This document shows positions 49,229 through 59,633 of a stretch of DNA of 64,000 nucleotides, piece by piece; the stretch's first letter is position 1, and each line of letters begins with the position of its first letter. The position numbers were made by a program, and so were the translations under genes. Source of the stretch: CAVQEK01 sp964596645 (GTDB taxonomy: Bacteria; Bacteroidota; Bacteroidia; Cytophagales; Cyclobacteriaceae); contig CAZQVB010000026.1 of NCBI GenBank assembly GCA_964596645.1, positions 1 to 64,000 on the forward strand, in the 5' to 3' direction. The notes beneath the pieces are model-generated. The model searched no databases, was not told where the DNA came from, and worked only from the letters and a program-made list of their open reading frames with translations.

Positions 49229-52200
49229 ATGACAAGCAAGAAAAAATATATGACCATCGATGGCAATGAGGCGGCGGCGTATGTGGCATACCGCGTGAAT
49301 GAAGTGTGCGCCATCTATCCGATCACCCCGTCGAGCAACATGGGCGAATGGGCCGACGAATGGTCTGCCAGGGGCATCAAAAACATTTGGGGCACTGTGC
49401 CTGTGGTGAGCGAAATGCAGAGCGAAGGCGGTGCCGCCGGTGCCGTACACGGCGCGCTGCAGGCCGGAGCACTCACCACCACCTTCACCGCATCGCAGGG
49501 CCTGCTGCTGAAAATCCCAAACATGTACAAAATAGCCGGCGAGCTCAGCTCTACGGTCTTCAGCATTACGGCCCGTTCCCTGGCCACACATGCGCTCTCC
49601 ATCTTTGGCGACCACTCCGACGTGATGGCCGCCCGCGCCACCGGCTTTGCCTTGCTGGCCTCCTCTTCAGTGCAGGAAGTGATGGACTTCAGCCTCATCT
49701 CCCAGGCCGCCACCCTTGAGTCGCGCGTGCCTATTTTGCACTTTTTCGACGGCTTCCGCACATCGCACGAAGTATCTAAAATAGAGGTGATATCCGACGA
49801 CGTCATGCACGCCATGATCAGCGACGACCTGGTACGCGCACACAGACGGCGGGCCCTCACCCCCGACAACCCGGTGATACGCGGCACGGCCCAAAACCCT
49901 GATGTCTTTTTCCAAAACCGCGAAACAGCCAATCATTTCTACAACAACTGCCCCGATATAGTGCAAAAAAGCATGGACCGGTTTGCAGAACTCACCGGCC
50001 GGCAATACCAGCTGTACGAATACCACGGCTCGCCCGATGCCGATAAGTTGGTGATTCTGATGGCTTCTGGCACGCAAACAGTGCACGAAACCGTGGACTA
50101 CCTCAACAGCCAGGGCGAAAAAACCGGCGTGCTGAAGGTAAGGCTATACAGGCCTTTCGATGTGAAAAGATTTATGGAAGCCATACCCGGCAGCGTAAGA
50201 AAAATTGCTGTGCTCGACCGTACCAAAGAGCCGGGTGCCACCGGCGATCCGCTGCATCTGGACGTGGTCAATGCCATTGCTGAAGGAATGGGCGAGGGCT
50301 ATGGCGCGCTTACTCAAATGCCAAAAATAGTAGGTGGCCGCTTCGGGCTTTCCTCTAAGGAATTTACCCCTACCATGGTAAAAGCGGTATTTGACAACCT
50401 CTCCGCAGAAAAACCAAGAAACCATTTCACGGTGGGCATCAAAGACGACGTCACCTTTACCAGCCTCGACTTCGACCCGGATTTCGACATTGAGTCCGAC
50501 AAGGTGGTACAGGCTATGTTCTACGGCCTGGGCTCCGATGGTACGGTGGGGGCCAACAAGAACTCCATTAAAATAATCGGCGAAAATACCGAGAACTACG
50601 CACAAGGCTATTTTGTGTACGACTCCAAAAAGTCCGGCTCCATCACCACATCGCATTTGCGGTTTGGCACTGAGCCCATTCGCTCGCCATACCTCATCAC
50701 CAAGGCCAATCTGGTGGCCTGCCACCAGTTCGTGTTTGTAAACAAAACGAACATGCTGCGCTACCTGAAGAAGGGCGGCACATTTTTGCTCAATGCACCC
50801 TACGGGCCTGACCAGGTGTGGGACACTCTGCCGCGCGAGGTACAAAAGCAACTGATAGAAAAGGAAGCCAAGCTCTATGTGATCGATGCACAGAAGGTGG
50901 CCGAAGCCAGTGGTATGGGCCGGCGCATCAACACGGTGATGCAGGTTTGTTTCTTTGCCATATCGGGCGTGCTGCCGCGAGAGAGGGCTATAGAAGCCAT
51001 CAAAGATTCCATTAAAAAAACCTACGGACGCAAGGGCGAGGTGATCGTACAGATGAACCTGAGGGCGGTAGATAATACCTTGGAAAATCTGCACCAGGTA
51101 GAGCTGCCTGCCCAGGTGACTTCGGTACGCGAAATGGCGCATGCCGTGGCTGCCAATGCACCGGTATTTGTCAAAGACGTGATCGGCGAAATCATAGCCG
51201 GCCGTGGCGACGATCTGCCTGTAAGTGCTTTCCCTAAAGACGGCACCTGGCCTGCCGCCACCGCGCGTTATGAAAAACGCAACATCGCCCTGAACATACC
51301 CGCCTGGGATCCGGAAACCTGTATACAATGCGGCAAGTGCGCCATGGTGTGCCCGCACGCCACCATACGTATAAAAGTGTATGGCGAAGAGCACCTGCAA
51401 AACGCCCCTGCCTCTTTCAAGCACGACGAAACACGCAACAAAGAGTATAAGGAAGAAGGGTTGAGATACACCATACAGGTAGCACCCGAAGATTGTACAG
51501 GCTGCGAAGTATGCGTAGAAGTGTGCCCGGCCAAGAGCAAAGAAGATAAGAGCAGAAAGGCGCTGTATATGGTGCCTCAACAGGAACTGCGCGAGCAGGA
51601 AATAGTCAATTGGGATTTCTTCCTGAACCTGCCGGAACTCGATCGCAGCAAGATTCCGCTGAACTCCATCAGGACGCAACAGATACAACGCCCGCTGTTC
51701 GAATTTTCAGGAGCTTGCTCCGGTTGCGGCGAAACGCCTTACATCAAACTGATGACGCAGCTCTTTGGCGATCGCGCCATCATAGCCAATGCCACCGGCT
51801 GCTCGTCCATTTATGGCGGCAATCTGCCCACTACACCATACACCGTGAATGATGAAGGCCGCGGCCCGGCATGGTCCAACTCACTGTTTGAAGACAACGC
51901 GGAGTTTGGCCTGGGCTACAGGCTGGCCATCGACAAGCAGACCGACAATGCGCGGGTGCTGGTGGAAAGTCTGGCAAGCCAGATCGGCGACACACTGGCT
52001 ACCGACATACTCAGCGCCGACCAACGCGACGAAGCCGACATATTTGAGCAGCGCAAGCGGGTGCATACATTGAAAGAAAAGCTGGCTGCCATAGATTCCC
52101 CGCAAGCCCGCCAACTGGAGTCGGTGGCCGACTACCTGAGTAAGAAAAGCGTGTGGATAGTAGGCGGCGACGGCTGGGCCTACGATATAGGCTACGGAGG

Positions 52201-52816
52201 TCTTGATCATGTGCTGGCGTCGGGCAAAAACGTGAACATACTGGTGCTCGATACCGAAGTATACTCCAACACCGGCGGACAGACCTCAAAATCGACGCCC
52301 ATTGGTGCTGTGGCAAAATTTTCTGCCAGTGGCAAGCCCATCAAAAAGAAAGACCTGGGCATGATCGCCATGGCTTACGAATCGGTATATGTGGCCGTAG
52401 TGGCCATGGGTGCCAAAGATGAGCAAACGCTCAAAGCCTTTCTGGAAGCAGAGGCATTTGACGGACCGTCCATCATCATTGCTTACTCACATTGCATAGC
52501 GCACGGCATCAATATGTCGGCACCGTTGCAAAACCAGAAGGCAGCGGTGGATTCGGGCCAGTGGATACTCTACCGGTACAACCCCGACAAGATAGCCCTG
52601 GGCGAAAATCCACTTTCGCTCGATTCGCGGCCACGCAAGATGAAGATCGAAGAATATATGGGCCTCGAAAACCGGTTCAAGATGCTGGCGAAGAGCAAGC
52701 CGCAGGAGTTCAAAAAATACCTGGAGGTGGCACAACGCGATGCCGACATGCGCTTCAAGCACTTTCAATATCTGGCAGCCAGAGATGGCGAAGCACTCAC
52801 AGAAGGCGCCGTGTAA
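49229..52816 (+). CDS. nifJ: Pyruvate:ferredoxin (flavodoxin) oxidoreductase
   Basis: The 1195-aa product has the full single-chain order: N-terminal pyrimidine-binding domain (CAIYPITPSSNMGEWADEW), gamma domain, two 4Fe-4S motifs (CIQCGKCAMVCP and CTGCEVCVEVCP), an extra cysteine set (CSGCGE), and the thiamine diphosphate domain (GGDGWAYDIGYGG). It turns pyruvate and CoA into acetyl-CoA, CO2 and reduced ferredoxin. The ATG at 49229 is preferred to an in-frame TTG at 49205. It starts a cluster with DHOD-like, korA and korB genes. Confidence 0.95.
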   Translation: MTSKKKYMTIDGNEAAAYVAYRVNEVCAIYPITPSSNMGEWADEWSARGIKNIWGTVPVVSEMQSEGGAAGAVHGALQAGALTTTFTASQGLLLKIPNMYKIAGELSSTVFSITARSLATHALSIFGDHSDVMAARATGFALLASSSVQEVMDFSLISQAATLESRVPILHFFDGFRTSHEVSKIEVISDDVMHAMISDDLVRAHRRRALTPDNPVIRGTAQNPDVFFQNRETANHFYNNCPDIVQKSMDRFAELTGRQYQLYEYHGSPDADKLVILMASGTQTVHETVDYLNSQGEKTGVLKVRLYRPFDVKRFMEAIPGSVRKIAVLDRTKEPGATGDPLHLDVVNAIAEGMGEGYGALTQMPKIVGGRFGLSSKEFTPTMVKAVFDNLSAEKPRNHFTVGIKDDVTFTSLDFDPDFDIESDKVVQAMFYGLGSDGTVGANKNSIKIIGENTENYAQGYFVYDSKKSGSITTSHLRFGTEPIRSPYLITKANLVACHQFVFVNKTNMLRYLKKGGTFLLNAPYGPDQVWDTLPREVQKQLIEKEAKLYVIDAQKVAEASGMGRRINTVMQVCFFAISGVLPRERAIEAIKDSIKKTYGRKGEVIVQMNLRAVDNTLENLHQVELPAQVTSVREMAHAVAANAPVFVKDVIGEIIAGRGDDLPVSAFPKDGTWPAATARYEKRNIALNIPAWDPETCIQCGKCAMVCPHATIRIKVYGEEHLQNAPASFKHDETRNKEYKEEGLRYTIQVAPEDCTGCEVCVEVCPAKSKEDKSRKALYMVPQQELREQEIVNWDFFLNLPELDRSKIPLNSIRTQQIQRPLFEFSGACSGCGETPYIKLMTQLFGDRAIIANATGCSSIYGGNLPTTPYTVNDEGRGPAWSNSLFEDNAEFGLGYRLAIDKQTDNARVLVESLASQIGDTLATDILSADQRDEADIFEQRKRVHTLKEKLAAIDSPQARQLESVADYLSKKSVWIVGGDGWAYDIGYGGLDHVLASGKNVNILVLDTEVYSNTGGQTSKSTPIGAVAKFSASGKPIKKKDLGMIAMAYESVYVAVVAMGAKDEQTLKAFLEAEAFDGPSIIIAYSHCIAHGINMSAPLQNQKAAVDSGQWILYRYNPDKIALGENPLSLDSRPRKMKIEEYMGLENRFKMLAKSKPQEFKKYLEVAQRDADMRFKHFQYLAARDGEALTEGAV

Positions 52817-52848
52817 ATAGTACTTTAATATAAAAAAAACAGTAGAAC

Positions 52849-53841
52849 ATGGATCTGACGACAAAATACCTGGGAAAAACGCTAAGATCGCCGTTGGTGG
52901 CTTCTGCCTCACCACTTTCAGAAAATATCGATAGCATAAAAAAACTGGAAGATGTGGGCATAGGCGCCGTGGTATTGTATTCACTCTTTGAAGAGCAGAT
53001 AAGGCTGGAGCAGGAAGAAAGCTATTTTCAACAGATGCACGGTGCGGAGGGCTTCAATGAAGCACAGACTTATCTCCCTGAGGTTTTTGACTATAAGCTG
53101 GGCCCGGAGCTCTACCTCGAGCATATTCGCAAAGCCAAAGAAGCCGTAGATGTGCCCATCATCGCCAGTCTCAATGGCAGCACACTGGGCGGATGGACTG
53201 AATACGCCCACGAGTTTGAACAAGCCGGTGCCGACGCCATAGAGCTCAACATCTACTACATACCCACCGACATGGACATGACCGGGGCGCAGGTAGAAAA
53301 GCAATATCTGGATATACTGATGGCGGTGAAGTCGTCGGTGAAAATACCCGTGGCCCTCAAGCTCAGCCCTTTCTTTTCCAACTTCAGCAACATTGCACGT
53401 CAGTTCGACAAAGCCGGGGCCGATGCCCTCGTGTTGTTCAACCGCTTCTATCAGCCAGATATCGATCTGGAAAACTATGAAGTGACGCCCAACATCCTGC
53501 TCAGTCAGTCGTCGGCCATGCGCATACCCATGCGCTGGATCGCCATATTGAAAGACAAGATAAAAGCCGACTTGGCCGCCACCAGTGGGGTGCACACCGG
53601 CACCGACGTGATCAAGATGCTGATGGTGGGCGCCAACGTCACCATGCTCTGCAGCTCTCTGCTGAAGCACGGCATAGGCCACGTACAGAATATTCACAAC
53701 CACATGGAGGAGTGGATGCGCGAGCGCGAGTATGACAGTGTGCGCCAGCTGCAGGGCAGCATGAGCCAGAAGAAAACCATCAATCCCGGCAACTTTGAAC
53801 GTGCGCAATACATGAAAGCCATCACCAAATACAAGATGTAG
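52849..53841 (+). CDS. Dihydroorotate dehydrogenase-like flavoprotein
   Basis: The 330-aa product has a DHOD-type TIM barrel: MDLTTKYLGKTLRSPLVASASPLSENI, PIIASLNGSTLGGWTEYAHEFEQAGADAIELNIYY in parts, PVALKLSPFFSNFSNIARQF, and ATSGVHTGTDVIKMLMVGANV. It is longer-known as a gene next to nifJ in many anaerobes and Bacteroidota and may pass electrons with the ferredoxin enzymes rather than make pyrimidines. It lies 32 bases after nifJ. Confidence 0.85.
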   Translation: MDLTTKYLGKTLRSPLVASASPLSENIDSIKKLEDVGIGAVVLYSLFEEQIRLEQEESYFQQMHGAEGFNEAQTYLPEVFDYKLGPELYLEHIRKAKEAVDVPIIASLNGSTLGGWTEYAHEFEQAGADAIELNIYYIPTDMDMTGAQVEKQYLDILMAVKSSVKIPVALKLSPFFSNFSNIARQFDKAGADALVLFNRFYQPDIDLENYEVTPNILLSQSSAMRIPMRWIAILKDKIKADLAATSGVHTGTDVIKMLMVGANVTMLCSSLLKHGIGHVQNIHNHMEEWMREREYDSVRQLQGSMSQKKTINPGNFERAQYMKAITKYKM

Positions 53842-53900
53842 CACCCGGAGAAGCACGTATTTTTTAGCGTTTTAGCACTTTTTTATGATGGAAAAATGCG

Positions 53901-55762
53901 ATGGAAAAGCCAATAGAATATGTAGATGAGGTGACCATCCGCTTTGCCGGCGACTCGGGCGATGGCATGCAGCTGGCCGGAAAGCAATTTTCTGACACCT
54001 CGGCCGGTAGCGGAGTCGATGTGAACACCTTTCCCGACTTCCCTTCAGAAATACGCGCCCCGGAAGGGACGCTCTACGGCGTAAGTGCTTTTCAGATTCA
54101 ACTCGGCAGCCACGATGTGCACACCCATGGCGACCGCATCGACGTGCTGGTGGCCATGAATGCCAGCTCGCTGAAGGTAAACCTGCCCAACGTGCGGCAG
54201 GGTGGTATCATCATAGCCAATTCGGCAGGGTTCGATGAGAAAAACCTGAAGCTGGCCGGCTACAGCAGCAACCCGCTCGATGACCACGCCATCCGTATGT
54301 ATCAGGTCATCAGCCTGAATATAGNNNNNNNNNNGAAGAGGAAATAAAAACCTGCCTGAAGGGTTTGGCACTGCCTCCCAAAACGGTGCGTCAGTCCAAA
54401 AACTTTTTTGCCCTGGGCATGGTGTACTGGCTCTTTAGCCGGCCCATGGAGCCTACCATCGGCTGGTTGCAGCGCAAGTTTCGCGATGCGCCCGACGTGA
54501 TGGAGGCCAACCTGAAAGTATTGCAGTCGGGCTGGAACTACGCTCTGCTCGACGACCGACTGTTTTTCCGCTACAACATCAGGGGCCGGGCCACTGCCCC
54601 GGGCCACTATCGCAACATCAATGGCAACCATGCCGTAGCGCTGGGCCTGGTGGCGGCAGCGCGCAAAGCACGCTTATCATTGTTTCTGGGTACATACCCC
54701 ATCACCCCGGCTACAGATATACTCCACTATATATCGGGGTATAAAAAATATGGCGTAAAGCATCTGCAGGCCGAAGACGAAATCGCCGGCATATCCAGTG
54801 CCATCGGTGCGGCATATGGCGGCTATCTGGCGGCTACTACCACATCGGGCCCCGGCCTGTCGCTGAAAATAGAAGCACTCGGCCTGGCCGTGATGACGGA
54901 GCTGCCCCTGGTGGTGGTGGATGTACAGCGCGCCGGACCTTCCACCGGGCTGCCCACCAAGCCGGAGCAGTCGGACTTGCTGCAGGCCATGTACGGCAGG
55001 CACGGCGAGGCGCCCTTGCCGGTACTCGCCGCCTCCAGTGCAGCCAATTGCTTTGCCATGACCGTAGAAGCGGCGCGCATCGCACTCAAATACATGACCC
55101 CCGTTATATTGCTCACCGACGGCTATATAGCACAGGGCTCAGAACCCTGGCGCATACCCGATGAAGAGGAGCTGCCAGACTTTTCCGTAAACTTCCCCGA
55201 CGACCATGAGCACTTTGTGCCCTATAGCCGCGACCCGGAAACACTGGCCAGACCCTGGGCGGTGCCGGGCATTAAAGGCATGGAGCACCGCATAGGCGGA
55301 TTGGAAAAGCAAAACCTGTCGGGGCATGTGAGCCACGACCCGCTGAACCACCAGAAAATGGTAGAGATACGCCGGGAAAAAGTAAATAGAATACAAGGTG
55401 AAATACCCCCGTTGGAGGTGCACGGCGCACCATCAGGCAAGCTGCTCATCATAGGCTGGGGCAGTACCTACGGCGCCATCCGCACGGCTTTCGACAAGAA
55501 GAAAAAGGAGATGCCTTCCATCGGCTATGTGCATTTGCACCACCTGAACCCACTGCCCCCGGGGCTGGGCCGGGTGATGAAGCAATTTGAACACATACTG
55601 GTGCCGGAGATGAACCTGGGCCAGTTGCAGACTATATTACAAGGCCGCTATTTATTGCCCGTGCAGGGACTGCACAAGGTGCAGGGCGCACCCTTTACCT
55701 CCGCAGAGATAGAGCGAGCTATCGATGACATAGTGCTTGAAGAGTCTGTAGAAGAAATATAA
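53901..55762 (+). CDS. korA: 2-oxoacid:ferredoxin oxidoreductase alpha subunit, interrupted by an assembly gap
   Basis: The left part holds the gamma-type domain (VTIRFAGDSGDGMQLAGKQF, FPSEIRAPEGTLYGVSAFQ). The right part, in a different frame, holds the alpha domain (GNHAVALGLVAAARKARLSLF, YPITPATDILHYI, TTSGPGLSLKIEALGLAVM, VVDVQRAGPSTGLPTK). The frame changes because of the 10-N run at 54325-54334, whose true length is unknown; the gene is probably intact in the organism. With KorB it oxidises 2-oxoglutarate or another 2-oxoacid using ferredoxin. Confidence 0.85.
54325..54334. other. Assembly gap (10 N)
   Basis: Ten undetermined bases join two contigs inside korA. The reading frame before and after differs, so the real missing length is not 10, unless there is a sequencing error. 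Confidence 0.99.
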
Positions 55763-55813
55763 TGAGCAGACCGGAAATGATCTGGTGTCTGAGTGATCAT
55801 AAAAGATACTGCA

Positions 55814-56863
55814 ATGAAAACGCTGCTTGAAGATGTGCTCGCCGCGCCTGTGGCAGAGCCGGCGGTGTATACCGCCAAAGATTTTAAGCCGGATGTAGAC
55901 GTGCGCTGGTGCGCCGGATGTGGTGGCTACAGCGTGCTGTCGCCGGTACAGCGGCTCATGCCCGATCTGGGCATTGCCAAAGAAAACATCGTTTTCATAT
56001 CGGGAATTGGCTGCTCAGGCCGCTTTCCGTACTACATGGACACCTACGGCTTTCACGGCATTCACGGGCGCGCCATAGCCATAGCCTCCGGGCTCAAGAT
56101 TGCACGACCGGAGCTGTCGGTGTGGGTGGCCACCGGCGATGGCGACAATATGAGTATAGGGGGCAACCACTTTATACACGGCTGCCGCCGGAACGTAGAC
56201 CTGAAGGTGATCATGTTCAACAATGAAGTATACAGCCTCACCAAAGGGCAATATTCTCCCACGTCACACAGGGGGCAAGTGACCAAATCCTCGCCTCTGG
56301 GCGCTCTGGAAGATCCCTTCAACCCTGCTGCCCTGGCACTTGGCAGTGGTGCCTCCTTCGTGGCACGGGCCTACGACAAAGACAGGCCCTACATTCAGCA
56401 CATGCTACAGCGGGCTGCTGCACACAAAGGATTTTGCTTTCTTGAGATATACACCAACTGCATCATCTTCAACGATGGCGCCTTCGACGACTTCACCCGT
56501 CGCGATGTGCGGGAGGAGAATACGGTATTGATAGAACATGGTAAGCCGTTGATTTTTGGGAAAGAAAAAAACAAGGGCATCAGGATGGATGGCTTCAAGC
56601 CGGAGGTGGTGTCGCTGGATGGCGGGCAGCACACCGTAGACGACCTGCTGGTACACGACGAAACCGACAGTACCCTCTCCTTTATTCTTGCCAACATGAC
56701 CTACAATAAAGAGCTCCCTCGTCCGGTGGGCGTATTTCAAGCCATAGAGCGCGATGTGTATGAGCAGCGCGTGAGCACACAAATACAAGAGGAAATGGCG
56801 CGCCACGGCGAAGGCAGCCTTCAGGAGCTCCTGCGCGGGAATGATAGCTGGCAGGTGCGCTAA
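55814..56863 (+). CDS. korB: 2-oxoacid:ferredoxin oxidoreductase beta subunit
   Basis: The 349-aa product from the ATG at 55814 has the thiamine diphosphate-binding features DVRWCAGCGGYSVL, FISGIGCSGRFPYYMDTYGFHGIHGRA in parts, and ATGDGDNMSIGGNHFIH, then NNEVYSLTKGQYSPTS. It pairs with KorA. A GTG at 55793 would give a longer, less likely form. Confidence 0.9.
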   Translation: MKTLLEDVLAAPVAEPAVYTAKDFKPDVDVRWCAGCGGYSVLSPVQRLMPDLGIAKENIVFISGIGCSGRFPYYMDTYGFHGIHGRAIAIASGLKIARPELSVWVATGDGDNMSIGGNHFIHGCRRNVDLKVIMFNNEVYSLTKGQYSPTSHRGQVTKSSPLGALEDPFNPAALALGSGASFVARAYDKDRPYIQHMLQRAAAHKGFCFLEIYTNCIIFNDGAFDDFTRRDVREENTVLIEHGKPLIFGKEKNKGIRMDGFKPEVVSLDGGQHTVDDLLVHDETDSTLSFILANMTYNKELPRPVGVFQAIERDVYEQRVSTQIQEEMARHGEGSLQELLRGNDSWQVR

Positions 56864-57023
56864 CATCCGTGGTGCAAGGCCCGTGCAAAGTAAGCGGTCA
56901 GGCGAAAATCGCACCGGCCTGTATGCGCCAATCTCATGCAGTTGCTTGCTTTTCTACGCAATGATCGCGACAATGAATTCGCAATGATCGCATTATATGT
57001 TGGCGGGCACACAGGGCCTAAAC

Positions 57024-57052
57024 AAAAAAAGAGAGGCTTGAAGGCCTCTCTC
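57024..57052 (-). terminator. Terminator of the minus-strand lipoprotein gene
   Basis: On the minus strand GAGAGGC pairs with GCCTCTC around a short loop and is followed by seven T; it lies 24 bases after the stop codon of the lipoprotein gene. Confidence 0.75.
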
Positions 57053-57075
57053 TTAAAGTTCCTGTTTATGAAAAC

Positions 57076-58245
57076 CTACAAAAGGTGCTTGGCCAGAAGG
57101 TTCAGTGAGTTGTACTGATCTTGTTGGTTGTCGCCCAGTGTGGCAATATATTCTATTTCCAGTCCTGCCGTATCTATAGAAACGTAGTAGGTAACTTCCC
57201 CATCAGAGTCATACAAAATACCATATAAGTTTCCTGATGCATCCAGGGCCATCGCCTTCATGGTAAGCCAGGAATCTTCAAACGAGGTGCTGAAACCGGT
57301 GAAATTGGTTATGGTTATAGGATTTGACAAATCCCCGCTCATATCAAGGGTTTCCAGAATGATTTCTTCATTACCAGTATCACTACCATTGGCTATGATA
57401 AACTCTTCCTCTTCCCTGTCATATAGGGCACCCAGGCCGCAGCAAATATCTGCCGATATAGTGTAAGGCGATCTGCCCCCATCGGTGCCAAACTTTACGA
57501 TTCCGTTGCCATCGCTGTTGAAATCACCAATGGCGACCAGGCTGTCGTCGGATGCTACAAACCAATTGACTACAGCATCCCATTTGGCATAGGCACCATC
57601 ATTTCCATCATTAGCGTTGATCATAGTGGCCACCAATGTGGCAGGATCAATGGTGTACAGCTCACCTTTCCGTATGTCGTCTTCAACTCGTCTGGTATGG
57701 GTGGTAACGAAAAATAATCCTTCGCCTGGGTGATAGGCTATACTGCGCAGGTCGGTAAGTGCCGCACCATCGTAGGTAGGTGCTACCAGTTCTGTTTTTG
57801 CACCTGTTTCCATATCGATCATGTTTATTTTACCACTTTTTCGATGGGTGGTTATGAACACAAAGATATCGGACAGGTTTACACTGATGCTCACATCTTC
57901 GTCTTCAATAGTAAATTCAGCCACATCGCTTTCGGCATTTTCAGGTGCTGGCGATGAGCCCGACCAGTCGAAAGTGAAATCATCTTCGGTGATGTCGGAT
58001 GTGCCATTGCTGATTTTCACGAGCAGCTTATCGCCATTTCTCAATTCTGGCATGGTGGCCGTATAGGTAGCCCCGCCATCGATAGAATACATAAGGGTAG
58101 GTGTGCCACTTCCTGAGTACCCGTCGGCGTCCACTGTTGTTTGGGTTACTTCAAATACCGGCTCTTCATCGTCTTTGCAGGATTGCAAATAAAACAAGCT
58201 GCCAGCGAGCAATGTGATCAAAGCGTAATTTTTCAATTTCATCAT
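57076..58245 (-). CDS. Putative lipoprotein with beta-propeller-like body
   Basis: The 389-aa product starts with a lipoprotein signal (LKNYALITLLAGSLFYLQSC, cysteine 23) and continues with acidic, strand-rich repeats (GEGLFFVTTHTRRVED, KGELYTIDPATLVATMINAND, DDSLVAIGDFNSDGNGIVKF). This suggests a surface-exposed propeller or similar binding fold. Family not recognised. It ends with a good terminator and is divergent from the FecR-SusC locus. Confidence 0.65.
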   Translation of the reverse strand: MMKLKNYALITLLAGSLFYLQSCKDDEEPVFEVTQTTVDADGYSGSGTPTLMYSIDGGATYTATMPELRNGDKLLVKISNGTSDITEDDFTFDWSGSSPAPENAESDVAEFTIEDEDVSISVNLSDIFVFITTHRKSGKINMIDMETGAKTELVAPTYDGAALTDLRSIAYHPGEGLFFVTTHTRRVEDDIRKGELYTIDPATLVATMINANDGNDGAYAKWDAVVNWFVASDDSLVAIGDFNSDGNGIVKFGTDGGRSPYTISADICCGLGALYDREEEEFIIANGSDTGNEEIILETLDMSGDLSNPITITNFTGFSTSFEDSWLTMKAMALDASGNLYGILYDSDGEVTYYVSIDTAGLEIEYIATLGDNQQDQYNSLNLLAKHLL

Positions 58246-58622
58246 GTTGTTTATTTTTTTTATTCGTGGCCAAAACTAAAGGGCACTCACTCGCTGCTCT
58301 ACAATTCTTTGACATGTAAAGCAGGCATGTACTTTTTGCGGCAGATGTTCCACTACGCTCCTACTGGTTGATGCCTGGGCTGTAAGTGACAGGTCATTGC
58401 ATCAATTTCAAGAAAACAAAGTGGCAAAGCACGCAAGCAAATGTTGACTGTCTCCACCGGCTAAAGCGATGGTAGCGCGAGATGAACCGTCGAGGCACGA
58501 AGCCACTCGAATGTAGAGCGCCCGACGAAGAATGACCTGAAAAAAATTTCTGGAAAATTTTTTAAGTAGTCTTACATTTTTAGGGATACTACTGTACAAG
58601 CACCCCCAATCTGTGCATTGGA
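58246..58622. other. Intergenic region upstream of fecR-like gene
   Basis: These 377 bases separate the divergent lipoprotein and FecR genes. In such loci an ECF sigma gene usually precedes fecR, but no sigma frame is present here. I see no clear promoter of the usual form and no RNA gene. Confidence 0.5.
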
Positions 58623-59591
58623 ATGAAAAAACGAGTAAAAAGATTTTTTACAGGAAAAGCCAGTGGCGAAGACATAGAAAAGGTCTTCGACTGGTTCTTT
58701 GATGAGGAAGCCGGACAGCGCATCACCGGCTTTCTGAAAAAGCAAGCGCCACCTGCTGCACAAAAGGAGCTGGATCTTCACACCAGCTTTCAATCCATAA
58801 AATCTGCCATAGCGAAGGATGATCACTCACCTGCAACGAGCCGGAGCATAGGCACTGCTTTGCTGAAGATAGCGGCTACTTTGCTTTTGATTGTCGGTGC
58901 AGCTTTTATCCTTCATCATTTCGTTCTTTCTACCCCTGGCCGCACAGTGGCGGAGGTAGAGCAGATCATAAAATCAACTGAGCCGGGTCAGAAGCTTACG
59001 GTGTTTTTGGCCGATGGCTCCAAGGCCATACTCAATTCCGCCTCTTCCATTGAGTACAAAGCCACCTTTCAGCAAGATTCCATACGATTGATCCGGCTCA
59101 CCGGTGAGGCTTTCTTTGATGTGGCGCACGACCAGTCCAAGCCATTTATTGTAGAGGCCAGCGGCGTATCTACCACTGCCTTGGGTACCAGTTTCAATGT
59201 ATTGGCCAGGCACGAAGATCAGGTGGAGGTGTCTCTGGTAACAGGAAAAGTAGCCGTATCTGGCGCCAGTGGCAGGCTGCTGCTCGAAGCCGGCGAGCGT
59301 GCACGGTATGCTTCAGGCGTACTGGCAAAGGATTCATTCGATGCCGACAGGGTTATCGCATGGAAAGAAGGTACGCTGATTTTTCAACAGGCTTCACTCC
59401 AATCTGTTTTGCGCGATCTGGAAATGTGGTACGGGGTACGCATCGCCGTCTCAAGCCAGCCGGCCAATGCTTCTACCTATACGGGCGTATTCAGCAACAG
59501 ATCGCTCAAAGAAGTACTGGATGGTATGGCTTACGTGTATGGGTTCGATTACGACATGGAAAATAAGAATGTAACTATAGTCTTTCACTAA
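58623..59591 (+). CDS. FecR-type anti-sigma factor
   Basis: The 322-aa product has a cytoplasmic N-terminal part (KRFFTGKASGEDIEKVFDWF), one membrane span (LLKIAATLLLIVGAAFILHHFVL), a periplasmic FecR domain (GQKLTVFLADGSKAILNSASSIEY, GEAFFDVAHDQSKPFIVEASG, LGTSFNVLARHEDQVEVSLV) and a C-terminal DUF4974 part (LQSVLRDLEMWYGVRI, YTGVFSNRSLKEVLDGM). Such proteins bind the SusC-like receptor's N-terminal domain and control an ECF sigma factor. The sigma gene is not in the window nearby. Confidence 0.9.
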   Translation: MKKRVKRFFTGKASGEDIEKVFDWFFDEEAGQRITGFLKKQAPPAAQKELDLHTSFQSIKSAIAKDDHSPATSRSIGTALLKIAATLLLIVGAAFILHHFVLSTPGRTVAEVEQIIKSTEPGQKLTVFLADGSKAILNSASSIEYKATFQQDSIRLIRLTGEAFFDVAHDQSKPFIVEASGVSTTALGTSFNVLARHEDQVEVSLVTGKVAVSGASGRLLLEAGERARYASGVLAKDSFDADRVIAWKEGTLIFQQASLQSVLRDLEMWYGVRIAVSSQPANASTYTGVFSNRSLKEVLDGMAYVYGFDYDMENKNVTIVFH

Positions 59592-59633
59592 CCGCACGCA
59601 TATGAAAAAACGATAAAGACAAGAACAAAAAAA

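Noticed and set aside
50144..51688. Long minus-strand open frame of 514 codons within nifJ
   Set aside because: It is antisense to well-conserved nifJ domains and its residue pattern (Tyr, His, Leu-rich) is that of a shadow frame in GC-rich DNA.
52981..53856. Minus-strand open frame of 291 codons opposite the DHOD-like gene
   Set aside because: Antisense shadow; the plus-strand product has clear family motifs.
58408..58599. Minus-strand open frame of 63 codons upstream of fecR
   Set aside because: No family likeness, no good start context and odd composition; probably chance.
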